From positions 352,077 to 416,076 of the forward strand of contig DFNX01000010.1 in assembly GCA_002376235.1 (NCBI GenBank): a DNA stretch of 64,000 nt, read 5' to 3'. The notes below the pieces were generated by a model. It was not told the origin of the DNA and did no database searches. It was given only the letters and a program-made list of their open reading frames with translations. The position numbers and the translations under genes were made by a program. The stretch comes from Neorhizobium sp. UBA3556 (GTDB lineage: Bacteria; Pseudomonadota; Alphaproteobacteria; Rhizobiales; Rhizobiaceae). Below are positions 17,019-24,599 of this stretch, one piece after another (position 1 is the first letter of the stretch; the number at the start of each line of letters is the position of its first letter).

Positions 17019-18908
17019 TCAAAGCCTCGGTAAGCCTTCAGGCCGGAGCGCCTTTTTCAGGGCGGCAATGCGGAAGATGGCATTGGCCGCACCATATCCG
17101 CGATAGTCGCTGCGTTGCACGATCTCGAAAAAGAAACCCTCGCCGAACGTCGTGCTGTAAATCTGGAAATATTCACCATGGTCGTCTCTGTCGTAGAGAA
17201 TATTGTCGGCCTTCAATCGCTCCGTGAGGGCGGGGTCCAGGCCGAACCGGGCTTCTATGTCGCCGTAGTAGTTCGGAGATATGGGCAGGGGCTCGAAGCC
17301 ATTTTTGCGCAACGCGGCAACCGTCGCGAAGATGTCCTCGGTGTGAAACGCGAGGTGCTGTATGCCCGAGCCGAACCGTTCCGCGATGAAATGGCCGGCC
17401 AATGTGCGGCGGTTCTCCGCTCCATTCAATGTCAGGCGCAAGCTGCCGGACGTATTTTCGACCACCTGGCTGCGCACCACTCCCGATGGGTCGATAATGT
17501 CGACCATCGGCGTCTTGTCGGCTTCGAATATGGAAGTGTAGAACAGCAGCCAGGTCAGCATCTCCTCGTAACCGACGGTCTGGGCTACGTGGTCTATATG
17601 CGTAAGATGCGCCGCGGCGATATCCTTGTCTTCGGAAACCGAGGTGAAGTCGATCTCCGCGAAACGTCCGAGGTTGCCTTTCTCGTCGAGGAAATAGATC
17701 AGTCCGCCGCCGACACCGCGAATTGCAGGGATTTTTACTTCGCCTTGGCTGACTACTTGCTCGAATGGTTCTGCGCCGAGCGCGATTGCGCGCGCATAGG
17801 CCGCCTCGGCATCATCAACAATCAGTGCGACGGCATAGGCAGACGTCCCGTGCACCGCGAAGGAGGCATTCGCGAAGCCCTTTTCGTCGGTGTTGAGCAG
17901 AAGGCGGATCTTGCCCTGTTCGAAAATCGTGACTTTCTTGGAGCGATGAATGGCAGTCTCGCGGAAGCCGAGCGTCTTGAGAATGGCGGCAAGGTTCTCA
18001 CCGTCTTTTCCATCGGTTGAGAACTCGACGAACCCGATGCCCTTCACGGCAGCGCGATCCGGCATTTCCGCGATGGTCAGTGTTGCAGCCTCCGGATTTC
18101 GACGAACCTGATCGCCCAGATAGACCAGCGAGCGGTGGCCGTCGGCCGCAATTGTCCTTGGGGAGCCGCCGCGGAACTGGTCATTGAATATTTCCAACGA
18201 CAGATAACCGTCATAGCCCGTTGCAGCGATCGCTTCGGTAAACTCCCTTACCGGTAGGTCGCCTTCGCCCGGCATGTTGCGAAAATGGCGTGACCAATAG
18301 AGCAGATCCATCTCGATCAGCGGTGCGTCTGCCATCTGCACGATGAAGATCTTGTCCTTCGGTATGGAGCGGATCGATCCGACGTCGATTTTTCGTGATA
18401 GGGTGTGAAAACTGTCGAGTATGAGGCCTATGTTGGGATGATTGGCGCGCCGCACGATTTCCCAAGCGTCGCGGTGGTCGTTGATATGCCTGCCCCATGC
18501 CAGAGCCTCGTAACCTACGCGAAGCCCGCGCTTCGCCGCCCGCTCGCCCAATTCATGGAAATCCGCTGCCGCTCGATCGATACCGCCAAGCGCTGCAGGG
18601 GAAACATTGGAGCAGACGAGAACGAGATCGGTGCCTAGCTGCTGCATGATATCGAATTTGCGCTCGGCGCGATCGAAAGTCCGGCTGCGCAATGGCTCCG
18701 GCATGCCCTCGAAATCCCGGAATGGTTGGAAAACTGTAATTTCCAGTCCGTGGTCGCGAACCATGCGTCCGACATCGGCCGGACTGCCGTCGAAGGCCAG
18801 GAAATCATTTTCGAAGATCTCCACCCCATCAAAGCCGGCTGCTGCAATGGCTGCCAGTTTTTCGGGGAACTCTCCGCTGATCGACACCGTGGCAATCGAC
18901 GTTTTCAT
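17019..18908 (-). CDS. quiC: 3-dehydroshikimate dehydratase fused to HPPD-like VOC domain
   Basis: A 629-residue two-domain protein. Residues 1 to about 270 form an AP-endonuclease/xylose-isomerase-like TIM barrel with metal-binding patterns (YEALAWGRHINDHRD, LILDSFHTLSR), the fold of AsbF/QuiC dehydratases that convert 3-dehydroshikimate to protocatechuate. Residues about 290-629 resemble 4-hydroxyphenylpyruvate dioxygenase: two VOC repeats with the metal triad recognisable in HIDHVAQ, HLAFHTEDIF and FFEIVQR. This fusion is known from Pseudomonas QuiC1, where the C-terminal domain's role is unclear. The product feeds the pca genes nearby. It is divergent from the aroQ/aroE ABC operon, with a hairpin-like inverted repeat between them. 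Confidence 0.9.
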   Translation of the reverse strand: MKTSIATVSISGEFPEKLAAIAAAGFDGVEIFENDFLAFDGSPADVGRMVRDHGLEITVFQPFRDFEGMPEPLRSRTFDRAERKFDIMQQLGTDLVLVCSNVSPAALGGIDRAAADFHELGERAAKRGLRVGYEALAWGRHINDHRDAWEIVRRANHPNIGLILDSFHTLSRKIDVGSIRSIPKDKIFIVQMADAPLIEMDLLYWSRHFRNMPGEGDLPVREFTEAIAATGYDGYLSLEIFNDQFRGGSPRTIAADGHRSLVYLGDQVRRNPEAATLTIAEMPDRAAVKGIGFVEFSTDGKDGENLAAILKTLGFRETAIHRSKKVTIFEQGKIRLLLNTDEKGFANASFAVHGTSAYAVALIVDDAEAAYARAIALGAEPFEQVVSQGEVKIPAIRGVGGGLIYFLDEKGNLGRFAEIDFTSVSEDKDIAAAHLTHIDHVAQTVGYEEMLTWLLFYTSIFEADKTPMVDIIDPSGVVRSQVVENTSGSLRLTLNGAENRRTLAGHFIAERFGSGIQHLAFHTEDIFATVAALRKNGFEPLPISPNYYGDIEARFGLDPALTERLKADNILYDRDDHGEYFQIYSTTFGEGFFFEIVQRSDYRGYGAANAIFRIAALKKALRPEGLPRL

Positions 18909-18929
18909 TGTTTCCTCCTCCTGAAACGC

Positions 18930-18957
18930 TACGTTTTTTGCACTGCAAAAAAACGTA
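18930..18957. promoter_or_regulatory. Inverted repeat between quiC and the importer operon
   Basis: TACGTTTTTTGCA (18930-18942) faces TGCAAAAAAACGTA (18944-18957) across a single base; the arms are identical except for one extra A in the right arm. It begins 21 bases upstream of the quiC start and lies about 150 bases upstream of the divergent binding-protein gene. The symmetry and location suit an operator for one of the two GntR regulators; a hairpin in the quiC leader is the alternative. Confidence 0.6.
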
Positions 18958-19108
18958 ATGCAATTGTCCTCATGAATGTCAAAATAGATTTTATCGGAGA
19001 TTATAGAAAAACTCTGTTGATTTGAAAATGGGCTTATGTCAATTTTGGCGTGTTACCAGCTGGAGGAGAGCTGGCGGGCCTTTCGGGCCATCAGAGGAGG
19101 AGCACCTA

Positions 19109-19939
19109 ATGTTTGGATTCAAACTGAATCGACGCCGCGCCTTGTTGGGCGCCGCGGCAATTATCGCCGCAGCATCGCTTTCGCAGCCGGCTGCAGCGAT
19201 CACGCCGGCCGAGATCAAGGCCAAGGGCAAGCTGGTCGTGGGTATCCAGGGCGACAATCCGCCATGGGGTTTCGTCACGAGTGCAGGCAAGCAGGACGGC
19301 TTTGATGCCGAGATGGGCGCTCTGTTCGCCAAGGAACTCGGTGTCGAGGTCGAATTCGTTCCGCTCGAAGTCAATAACCGCATTCCCGCACTGACATCGG
19401 GCCGTGTCGACATCCTGTTCGCGACGATGGCGATGTTGCCGGATCGCGCCAAGGCCGTGCAGTTCAGCCAGCCTTACAATGCGAACGCCATCGTCCTGAT
19501 CGGCCCGAAGGACAAGTCGATCAAGACGAATGATGACATGGCCGGTATGACGATCAGCGTCGCCAAGGGGGCGGCCCAGGATACTCAGGTCACGAAGAAC
19601 GCACCGCCTACCGCGACCATTCGCCGGTACGACGGAGACGCGGCGAGCGTTCAGGCGCTGGCTTCCGGCCAGGTCGATGCGCTCGGCGGCAACATCTTCT
19701 ATCTCGATCGTGTCGAGAAGGCCGTTCCGGGCAAATACGAGAACAAGCTTGAATTCCAGAAGCTCTACAACGGCGCCTGCACGCGCCTGGGCGAAAAAGA
19801 GATCAATGTCGCGGTGAACGATTTCATCGACAAGATCAAGGCCAATGGCGAACTGAAGAAGATCTACGACAAGTGGATGAAGGTTCCTGTGCCGGAATTC
19901 CCGAAGAGCCTCGAAGGTATTCCGTTCACCGCGAGCTAA
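19109..19939 (+). CDS. PAAT-type ABC transporter substrate-binding protein
   Basis: A 276-residue periplasmic binding protein. ATG 19109 follows AGAGGAGG at 19093-19100; the longer frame from 19022 is discounted. An N-terminal signal with an NRRR cluster and a hydrophobic stretch ends near PAAAITPAE. The mature protein is a cluster F/SBP_bac_3 fold (KLVVGIQGDNPPWGF, GFDAEMGALFAKELG, PALTSGRVDILFATM, AVQFSQPY). The family usually binds amino acids, but the gene heads an operon with aroQ and an aroE-like gene and is divergent from quiC, so a hydroaromatic acid such as quinate, shikimate or dehydroshikimate is the likelier ligand. That assignment rests on context only. Confidence 0.87.
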   Translation: MFGFKLNRRRALLGAAAIIAAASLSQPAAAITPAEIKAKGKLVVGIQGDNPPWGFVTSAGKQDGFDAEMGALFAKELGVEVEFVPLEVNNRIPALTSGRVDILFATMAMLPDRAKAVQFSQPYNANAIVLIGPKDKSIKTNDDMAGMTISVAKGAAQDTQVTKNAPPTATIRRYDGDAASVQALASGQVDALGGNIFYLDRVEKAVPGKYENKLEFQKLYNGACTRLGEKEINVAVNDFIDKIKANGELKKIYDKWMKVPVPEFPKSLEGIPFTAS

Positions 19940-19974
19940 GCTTCGGCTTTTCGTAAACTCTGAATTTCGCGTGG

Positions 19975-20028
19975 TGGCACCTGAAAGAGGTGCCAGCGTC
20001 GGCGCATGGCAAGCTCTTGCGCCGACGC
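19975..20028 (+). repeat. Two adjacent hairpins between binding protein and aroQ
   Basis: Hairpin 1: TGGCACCT (19975-19982) with AGGTGCCA (19988-19995). Hairpin 2: GCGTCGGCGCA (19996-20006) with TGCGCCGACGC (20018-20028), an 11-bp perfect stem. They follow the binding-protein stop by 36 bases without a T-run. Such structures after the first gene of an ABC operon typically protect or attenuate the transcript so that the binding protein is made in excess. Hairpin 2 also rules out an aroQ start at 20006. Confidence 0.65.
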
Positions 20029-20044
20029 TGCCCGGAGCTTTTCC

Positions 20045-20488
20045 ATGAACAAGACGATCTTTGTCCTTAACGGACCCAACCTCAATCTTCTGGGAGAGAG
20101 GGAGCCGTCCATATACGGCACGACAACTCTTGGCGATATTCGGGAGCGATGCGAGGCGAAAGCCGCGTCTCTCGGATTTTCGATCGATTTTCGCCAGACG
20201 AATTTCGAGGGCGAACTAGTGGAATCTGTTCACCAGGCGCGAAAGGATGCCTGTGGCATCATCATCAATCCGGCAGGATATACATTCACGTCCATCGCCC
20301 TTCTGGACGCACTGAAGACTTTCGACGGCGCGAAGATAGAGCTGCACATATCCAATGTGCATGCCCGCGAAAGCATCTATCACAACTCCCTGATTTCGCG
20401 CACGGCGACCGGCATCATGATCGGCTTCGGAGCCCGCGGTTATGAACTCGCGATCGAAGCCATGGCCGGCATGGTTGAGCCGTCCTGA
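20045..20488 (+). CDS. aroQ: Type II 3-dehydroquinate dehydratase, variant active site
   Basis: A 147-residue enzyme of the dodecameric type II family, interconverting 3-dehydroquinate and 3-dehydroshikimate. The start at 20045 follows a GGAG and gives the standard N-terminus NGPNLNLLGEREP. Visible residues in the standard numbering are Asn12, Arg19, catalytic Tyr24 (SIYG), Asn75, Asp88, His101 and Ser103 (LHISN) and Arg108. Two usual substrate-contact positions differ: His81 of the THTS motif is Phe81 (YTFTS), and Arg112 is Tyr112. Together with its place in a catabolic operon this suggests a degradative isoform or a modified substrate rather than the housekeeping aromatic synthesis enzyme. 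Confidence 0.9.
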   Translation: MNKTIFVLNGPNLNLLGEREPSIYGTTTLGDIRERCEAKAASLGFSIDFRQTNFEGELVESVHQARKDACGIIINPAGYTFTSIALLDALKTFDGAKIELHISNVHARESIYHNSLISRTATGIMIGFGARGYELAIEAMAGMVEPS

Positions 20489-20509
20489 GAACGCGGCGCA
20501 GGAGATATC

Positions 20510-21178
20510 ATGAACTACACCCTTGATTTCACTCCGGTCATCGACGGTCTGCCAAACCTTCTATGGGCCTGTCTCGGAACGTTCACGCTGGCCATCTGCG
20601 GCATGCTCCTGGCGATCGTGATCGGCATCGGCGGCGTCATTTTGCGCCAGTCGCCATTCAAGCCTTTGCGCTGGCTTGTAATCGGCTTCGTCGAACTGAT
20701 CCGCAACACGCCGTTTCTGGTGCAAATCTTCTTCATCTATTTCGCACTGCCGCTGGCGGGTATCCGGCTCGACCCGACGCCGACCGCGATCATCGCGCTT
20801 GGCATCAATGGCGGGGCATATGCCATCGAAATCATTCGTGGTGGCGTGCAGTCCATTTCGAAGGGGCAGATGGAGGCAGGACTGGCGCTCGGTCTGCACA
20901 AGGCCCAGGTCTTCCGCCTGATCATCCTCAAGCCGGCGCTGAGGGCGATCTATCCCTCGCTGACGAGCCAGTTCATCCTGCTGACGCTGACGACCAGCAT
21001 CGCATCCGCCATCTCGGCTTACGAACTGACCTCGGTATCGCAGCGGATCGAGTCCGACAGCTTCCGCAGCTTCGAGGTCTATTTCACAGTGACGGCGTTC
21101 TACCTCGTCATCTCCTGGGTGATGATGCGCATCTTCGCGCTCTTCTCCTCCCGCTATTTCAGCTACCCGGTCAGATAA
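20510..21178 (+). CDS. PAAT-type ABC transporter permease 1
   Basis: A 222-residue inner-membrane permease with about five helices. The HisMQ-type signatures are present: FVELIRNTPFLVQIFFIYFA near the middle and the EAA loop with AYAIEIIRGGVQSISKGQ and EAGLALGLHKAQVFRLIILP-like sequence. A GGAGATATC ribosome binding site lies upstream, 21 bases after aroQ. It pairs with the next gene as a heterodimeric channel for the binding protein encoded three genes earlier. The substrate follows that protein's assignment, probably a quinate/shikimate-like acid. Confidence 0.9.
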   Translation: MNYTLDFTPVIDGLPNLLWACLGTFTLAICGMLLAIVIGIGGVILRQSPFKPLRWLVIGFVELIRNTPFLVQIFFIYFALPLAGIRLDPTPTAIIALGINGGAYAIEIIRGGVQSISKGQMEAGLALGLHKAQVFRLIILKPALRAIYPSLTSQFILLTLTTSIASAISAYELTSVSQRIESDSFRSFEVYFTVTAFYLVISWVMMRIFALFSSRYFSYPVR

Positions 21179-21190
21179 GGAGGAAATCGA

Positions 21191-21832
21191 ATGGGACGCG
21201 AAGAATTCCTTTTCCTTCTGGCAGGCCTCAAATGGACAGTCGCGCTGTCCGTGGTCGCCTTCATATTTGGCAGTATTGCGGGGCTTATAGTCGCTTTGGC
21301 GCGCACCTCCGGCATCTTCATCGTCGAGCGCGTGACGGCCAGCTATATCGCGGTATTCCAGGGTACGCCGCTTTTGATGCAGCTTTTCGTCGTCTATTAC
21401 GGACTAGCCCTGATCGGCATCCAGATGGATGCGTGGGCCGCGGTGTCGGTCGGCTTGACTCTTCATGCAAGTGCCTTTCTGGGGGAAATCTGGCGAGGAT
21501 CGATTGAAGCAGTCCCGCGTGGGCAAACGGAGGCCGCCAAGGCTCTGAGCCTCGGTTACGTTTCGCGGATGAAGGATGTCGTCCTTCCCCAAGCGATACG
21601 GATCTCGCTTCCGGCCACGATCGGTTTCCTGGTGCAGCTGATCAAGGGCACATCGCTCGCCTCGATCGTCGGTTTCACCGAACTCACGCGTGCCGGCAAC
21701 ATCATCTCAAACCAGATATTCCAACCATTAACCGTCTTCGGCGTGGTCGGAGCCCTCTACTTCCTGATGTGCTGCCCGCTAACCATCTACGGCGCCCATC
21801 TTGAGCGCAAATTCCTGACCGCCAGCCGTTAG
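21191..21832 (+). CDS. PAAT-type ABC transporter permease 2
   Basis: A 213-residue HisMQ-type permease with about five membrane helices. Conserved parts are YIAVFQGTPLLMQLFVVYYGLA and the EAA loop (FLGEIWRGSIEAVPRGQTEAAKALSLG), which docks on the ATPase. It starts 12 bases after permease 1, with AAGGAGG (21177-21183) as ribosome binding site, and is followed by the ATPase gene, completing a standard importer set. No unusual features. Confidence 0.9.
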   Translation: MGREEFLFLLAGLKWTVALSVVAFIFGSIAGLIVALARTSGIFIVERVTASYIAVFQGTPLLMQLFVVYYGLALIGIQMDAWAAVSVGLTLHASAFLGEIWRGSIEAVPRGQTEAAKALSLGYVSRMKDVVLPQAIRISLPATIGFLVQLIKGTSLASIVGFTELTRAGNIISNQIFQPLTVFGVVGALYFLMCCPLTIYGAHLERKFLTASR

Positions 21833-21865
21833 GCCGTGACCGTCGAGAAATCCGGAGTTTCATGG

Positions 21866-22636
21866 ATGAACCAGACAATGAATAGCGCACCGACCCTTGA
21901 GCCGATGATCTCCCTGTCGGGCGTGGAAAAATGGTACGGCGCCTTCAAGGCTCTCGAAAATATCAACATGTCTGTCGCCAAGGGCGAGAAGATCGTGCTT
22001 TGCGGCCCCTCGGGAAGCGGCAAGTCCACGCTTATCCGCTGCATCAACCATCTGGAGGCCTATCAGAAAGGTGACATCCATGTGGGCGGTATCATGCTCG
22101 GGCATGGATCGAAGACGATCGATGCGGTTCGCCGCGAGGTCGGCATGGTGTTCCAGCAGTTCAATCTCTTTCCGCACCTGACCGTGTTGCAGAACTGCAT
22201 GCTGGCTCCGATGAGAGCGCTCGGCCTTGACAAGGGGCAAGCAGAGGATCGCGCCCGGCAGTTGCTAGAGCGGGTCAAGATCTCCGAGCAGGCGGAAAAA
22301 TATCCCGCCCAGCTTTCCGGCGGGCAGCAGCAGCGTGTCGCCATTGCGCGTGCGCTGTGCATGCGGCCCAAGGCGATGTTGTTCGACGAACCGACATCCG
22401 CACTTGACCCGGAAATGGTCAAGGAAGTGCTCGATACGATGATCGCACTGGCCGAAGAGGGAATGACGATGATCTGCGTGACCCATGAAATGGGTTTCGC
22501 CCGCCAAGTGGCTGATCGCGTCATCTTCATGGCAAGCGGCGCGATCGTCGAAGAAGCTCCTCCCGCCGAGTTTTTCTCCAATCCGAAACATGAACGCACC
22601 CGGAAGTTCCTTGGCGAAATCCTCGGGCGGCATTGA
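21866..22636 (+). CDS. PAAT-type ABC transporter ATP-binding protein
   Basis: A 256-residue ATPase of the GlnQ/HisP type. Motifs: Walker A CGPSGSGKST, Q-loop MVFQQFNLFPHLTV, signature LSGGQQQR, Walker B AMLFDEPTSALDPE and switch His in VTHEMGFA. I chose ATG 21866 with TCCGGAG upstream; the frame also has a GTG at 21836 directly after the permease stop. The gene completes the importer with permeases 1 and 2 and precedes the aroE-like gene by about 35 bases. Confidence 0.92.
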   Translation: MNQTMNSAPTLEPMISLSGVEKWYGAFKALENINMSVAKGEKIVLCGPSGSGKSTLIRCINHLEAYQKGDIHVGGIMLGHGSKTIDAVRREVGMVFQQFNLFPHLTVLQNCMLAPMRALGLDKGQAEDRARQLLERVKISEQAEKYPAQLSGGQQQRVAIARALCMRPKAMLFDEPTSALDPEMVKEVLDTMIALAEEGMTMICVTHEMGFARQVADRVIFMASGAIVEEAPPAEFFSNPKHERTRKFLGEILGRH

Positions 22637-22670
22637 TGCGATACAGGCTCATAGCCGGAAGGTCAGGCCG

Positions 22671-23498
22671 ATGATAAGCGGCAACACAAAACTCATCGCA
22701 CATCTCGGGTTCCCGACGCATTCCTTCAAGGCGCCGTTGATCTACAATCCCTATTTCGAGAAAAACGGTATCGATGCGGTCGTGGTGCCTATGGGATGCC
22801 GGCCGGATGACTACAAGGCGTTTCTGAAACTGGTCTTCCGCCTTTCCAACATCCATGGTGCGCTGATCACCATGCCGCACAAGATCACCACCATGGGATT
22901 GCTGGACGAGATTTCCACCAATGCGCAGGTGGCAGGAGCCTGCAACGCAGTGAAAACTGGATCTGACGGCGGCCTCATCGGCGACATGTTCGATGGCGAG
23001 GGTTTCGTTCGCGGCATGCTGCGCAGAGGGCGTGAGATCAAGGGAAAAAAAGCGATCATGGCCGGCGCCGGGGGCGTCGGTTCGGCGATCGCCGCGTCGC
23101 TCGCCAAAGCGGGATTGGCGGAATTGGCGCTTTCCGATGCCGCCATCCCCATGATGCAAGGCCTCGTGGACCGGTTGCGCCGTCATTATCCGGGGCTGCG
23201 TGTGGAGGCTGGGAGAACCGATCCGGACGGCTACGATATCGTCATCAACGCCACGCCGCTCGGTATGAATGACAATGATCCGCTGCCTTTCGATGTGTCC
23301 CGGATCGCACCTTCAGCCTTCGTCGGCGAGGTGGTGCTGAGCCGTGAGATAACGTCGTTCCTGGCCGCGGCGCGCGCTCGCGGCTGCGAATATCAGGTCG
23401 GGACGGACATGCTGTTCGAGCAGATCCCGGCCTATCTCGAATTCTTCGATCTTCCCACGACGACGGCGGAAGAGCTCCGCGCCGTTGCAAGATTGTAA
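22671..23498 (+). CDS. aroE: Shikimate/quinate dehydrogenase family (AroE-like)
   Basis: A 275-residue NAD(P)-dependent dehydrogenase of the AroE/YdiB/QuiB family, oxidising shikimate or quinate in the catabolic direction here. The start ATG 22671 follows GGAAGGTCAGG; the longer frame from 22485 overlaps the ATPase gene. Catalytic Lys71 (TMPHK) and Asp108 (GDMFDGEG) are present, as is the dinucleotide loop GAGGVGSAIA. The usual Ser-x-Ser pair that holds the substrate carboxylate is HSFKAP, so the second Ser is replaced by Lys20, and the NTD triad before Asp108 is altered. This marks a divergent catabolic subgroup and an uncertain substrate preference. Confidence 0.85.
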   Translation: MISGNTKLIAHLGFPTHSFKAPLIYNPYFEKNGIDAVVVPMGCRPDDYKAFLKLVFRLSNIHGALITMPHKITTMGLLDEISTNAQVAGACNAVKTGSDGGLIGDMFDGEGFVRGMLRRGREIKGKKAIMAGAGGVGSAIAASLAKAGLAELALSDAAIPMMQGLVDRLRRHYPGLRVEAGRTDPDGYDIVINATPLGMNDNDPLPFDVSRIAPSAFVGEVVLSREITSFLAAARARGCEYQVGTDMLFEQIPAYLEFFDLPTTTAEELRAVARL

Positions 23499-23509
23499 GG
23501 GATACGGGG

Positions 23510-24559
23510 ATGCGAGCCGAGGCTCTCAGATTTGCGCTTATGGGAAGTGGCCTGATCGGGCGCGAACATGCCGCGCTCATTGCGGCAACGCCCGGTGCCG
23601 ATCTTGTCGCTATCGCAGACCCGGCGCCTGCCGGGGAACTGGTCGCGAGCGAGTTCGGGGCCAGACATTATCCCGATTATCGGACCATGCTGGACGAGAT
23701 GCGGCCGGATGGCGTGATCATTGCTTTGCCGAATGCTCTTCACGCGCAAGCTGCGATTGCATGTATTGAACGCGGTATCCCGTGTCTGGTGGGAAAGCCC
23801 GTGGCGGATATGCTCGAAGATGCAATGGATCTCGTCACCGCGGCGGAGCGAGCCGATGTCCCAGTTCTGGTGGGACACCAGCGCCGTCATAGCCCCGATA
23901 TCGCCAAGGCAAAGCTACTGATCGAAGAGGGGCATCTCGGTCGCCTAGTCGGGGTTAATGCCATGTGGTTGGCTGACAAGCCGGAGCGCTATTTCGACGC
24001 TGCCTGGCGTCGGCAACCGGGTGGCGGGCCATTGCTCATCAACCTCATTCACGACATCGATTGTCTGCGGTTCATCTGTGGCGATATCGCAGAAGTCATG
24101 GCCTTCACCTCCAATTCGGTGCGCGGCTTCGAGGTGGAGGATAGTGCCAGCGTCAGCCTGCGCTTTTCATCCGGCGCTGTGGGCACGGTCCTGATGAGCG
24201 ATGCTGCCGTCTCGCCCTATAATTGGGATACTGCCGCCGGACAGGCGCTGTATTTTCCGCATCAGCCAGAAAACGCCTATTTCTTCTCCGGCACCAAAGC
24301 AGCATTGGCATTGCCGTCCATGGATCTTTGGAAACATCAGACGGAAGAGGGGCACTGGCAAGATCCGCTGGTTAAGCGGCACGTCACGCTCGATGGCAGC
24401 CGAGCCTATATCAATCAGCTTGCCCATTTCATGAAAGTGGTAACCGGTGATGCCCAACCTCTGGTCTCTGCCCGTGATGGAATGATGACCTTGGCGACGA
24501 TTCTGGCGATTGCGCAGTCGGGCCGGGAGAGGCGACCGGTCAGTCCTGCCGATCTATGA
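23510..24559 (+). CDS. Gfo/Idh/MocA family oxidoreductase
   Basis: A 349-residue NAD(P)-dependent dehydrogenase. An N-terminal Rossmann fold (LMGSGLIGREHAALI, VAIADP) is followed by the catalytic Lys motif, here LVGKPVAD instead of the usual EKP, and the C-terminal alpha/beta domain with GGGPLLINLIHDIDCLRFICG, where an Asp and a His near the substrate are visible. The gene starts 11 bases after the aroE-like gene and ends the importer operon, so it may oxidise a hydroaromatic acid or a related polyol; some quinate/shikimate dehydrogenases belong to this family. It converges on pcaB with a 40-base gap. Confidence 0.85.
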   Translation: MRAEALRFALMGSGLIGREHAALIAATPGADLVAIADPAPAGELVASEFGARHYPDYRTMLDEMRPDGVIIALPNALHAQAAIACIERGIPCLVGKPVADMLEDAMDLVTAAERADVPVLVGHQRRHSPDIAKAKLLIEEGHLGRLVGVNAMWLADKPERYFDAAWRRQPGGGPLLINLIHDIDCLRFICGDIAEVMAFTSNSVRGFEVEDSASVSLRFSSGAVGTVLMSDAAVSPYNWDTAAGQALYFPHQPENAYFFSGTKAALALPSMDLWKHQTEEGHWQDPLVKRHVTLDGSRAYINQLAHFMKVVTGDAQPLVSARDGMMTLATILAIAQSGRERRPVSPADL

Positions 24560-24599
24560 TGCCCGCTGCGGCAACCTCCTGGCAGGTCGGGTCATAGGA

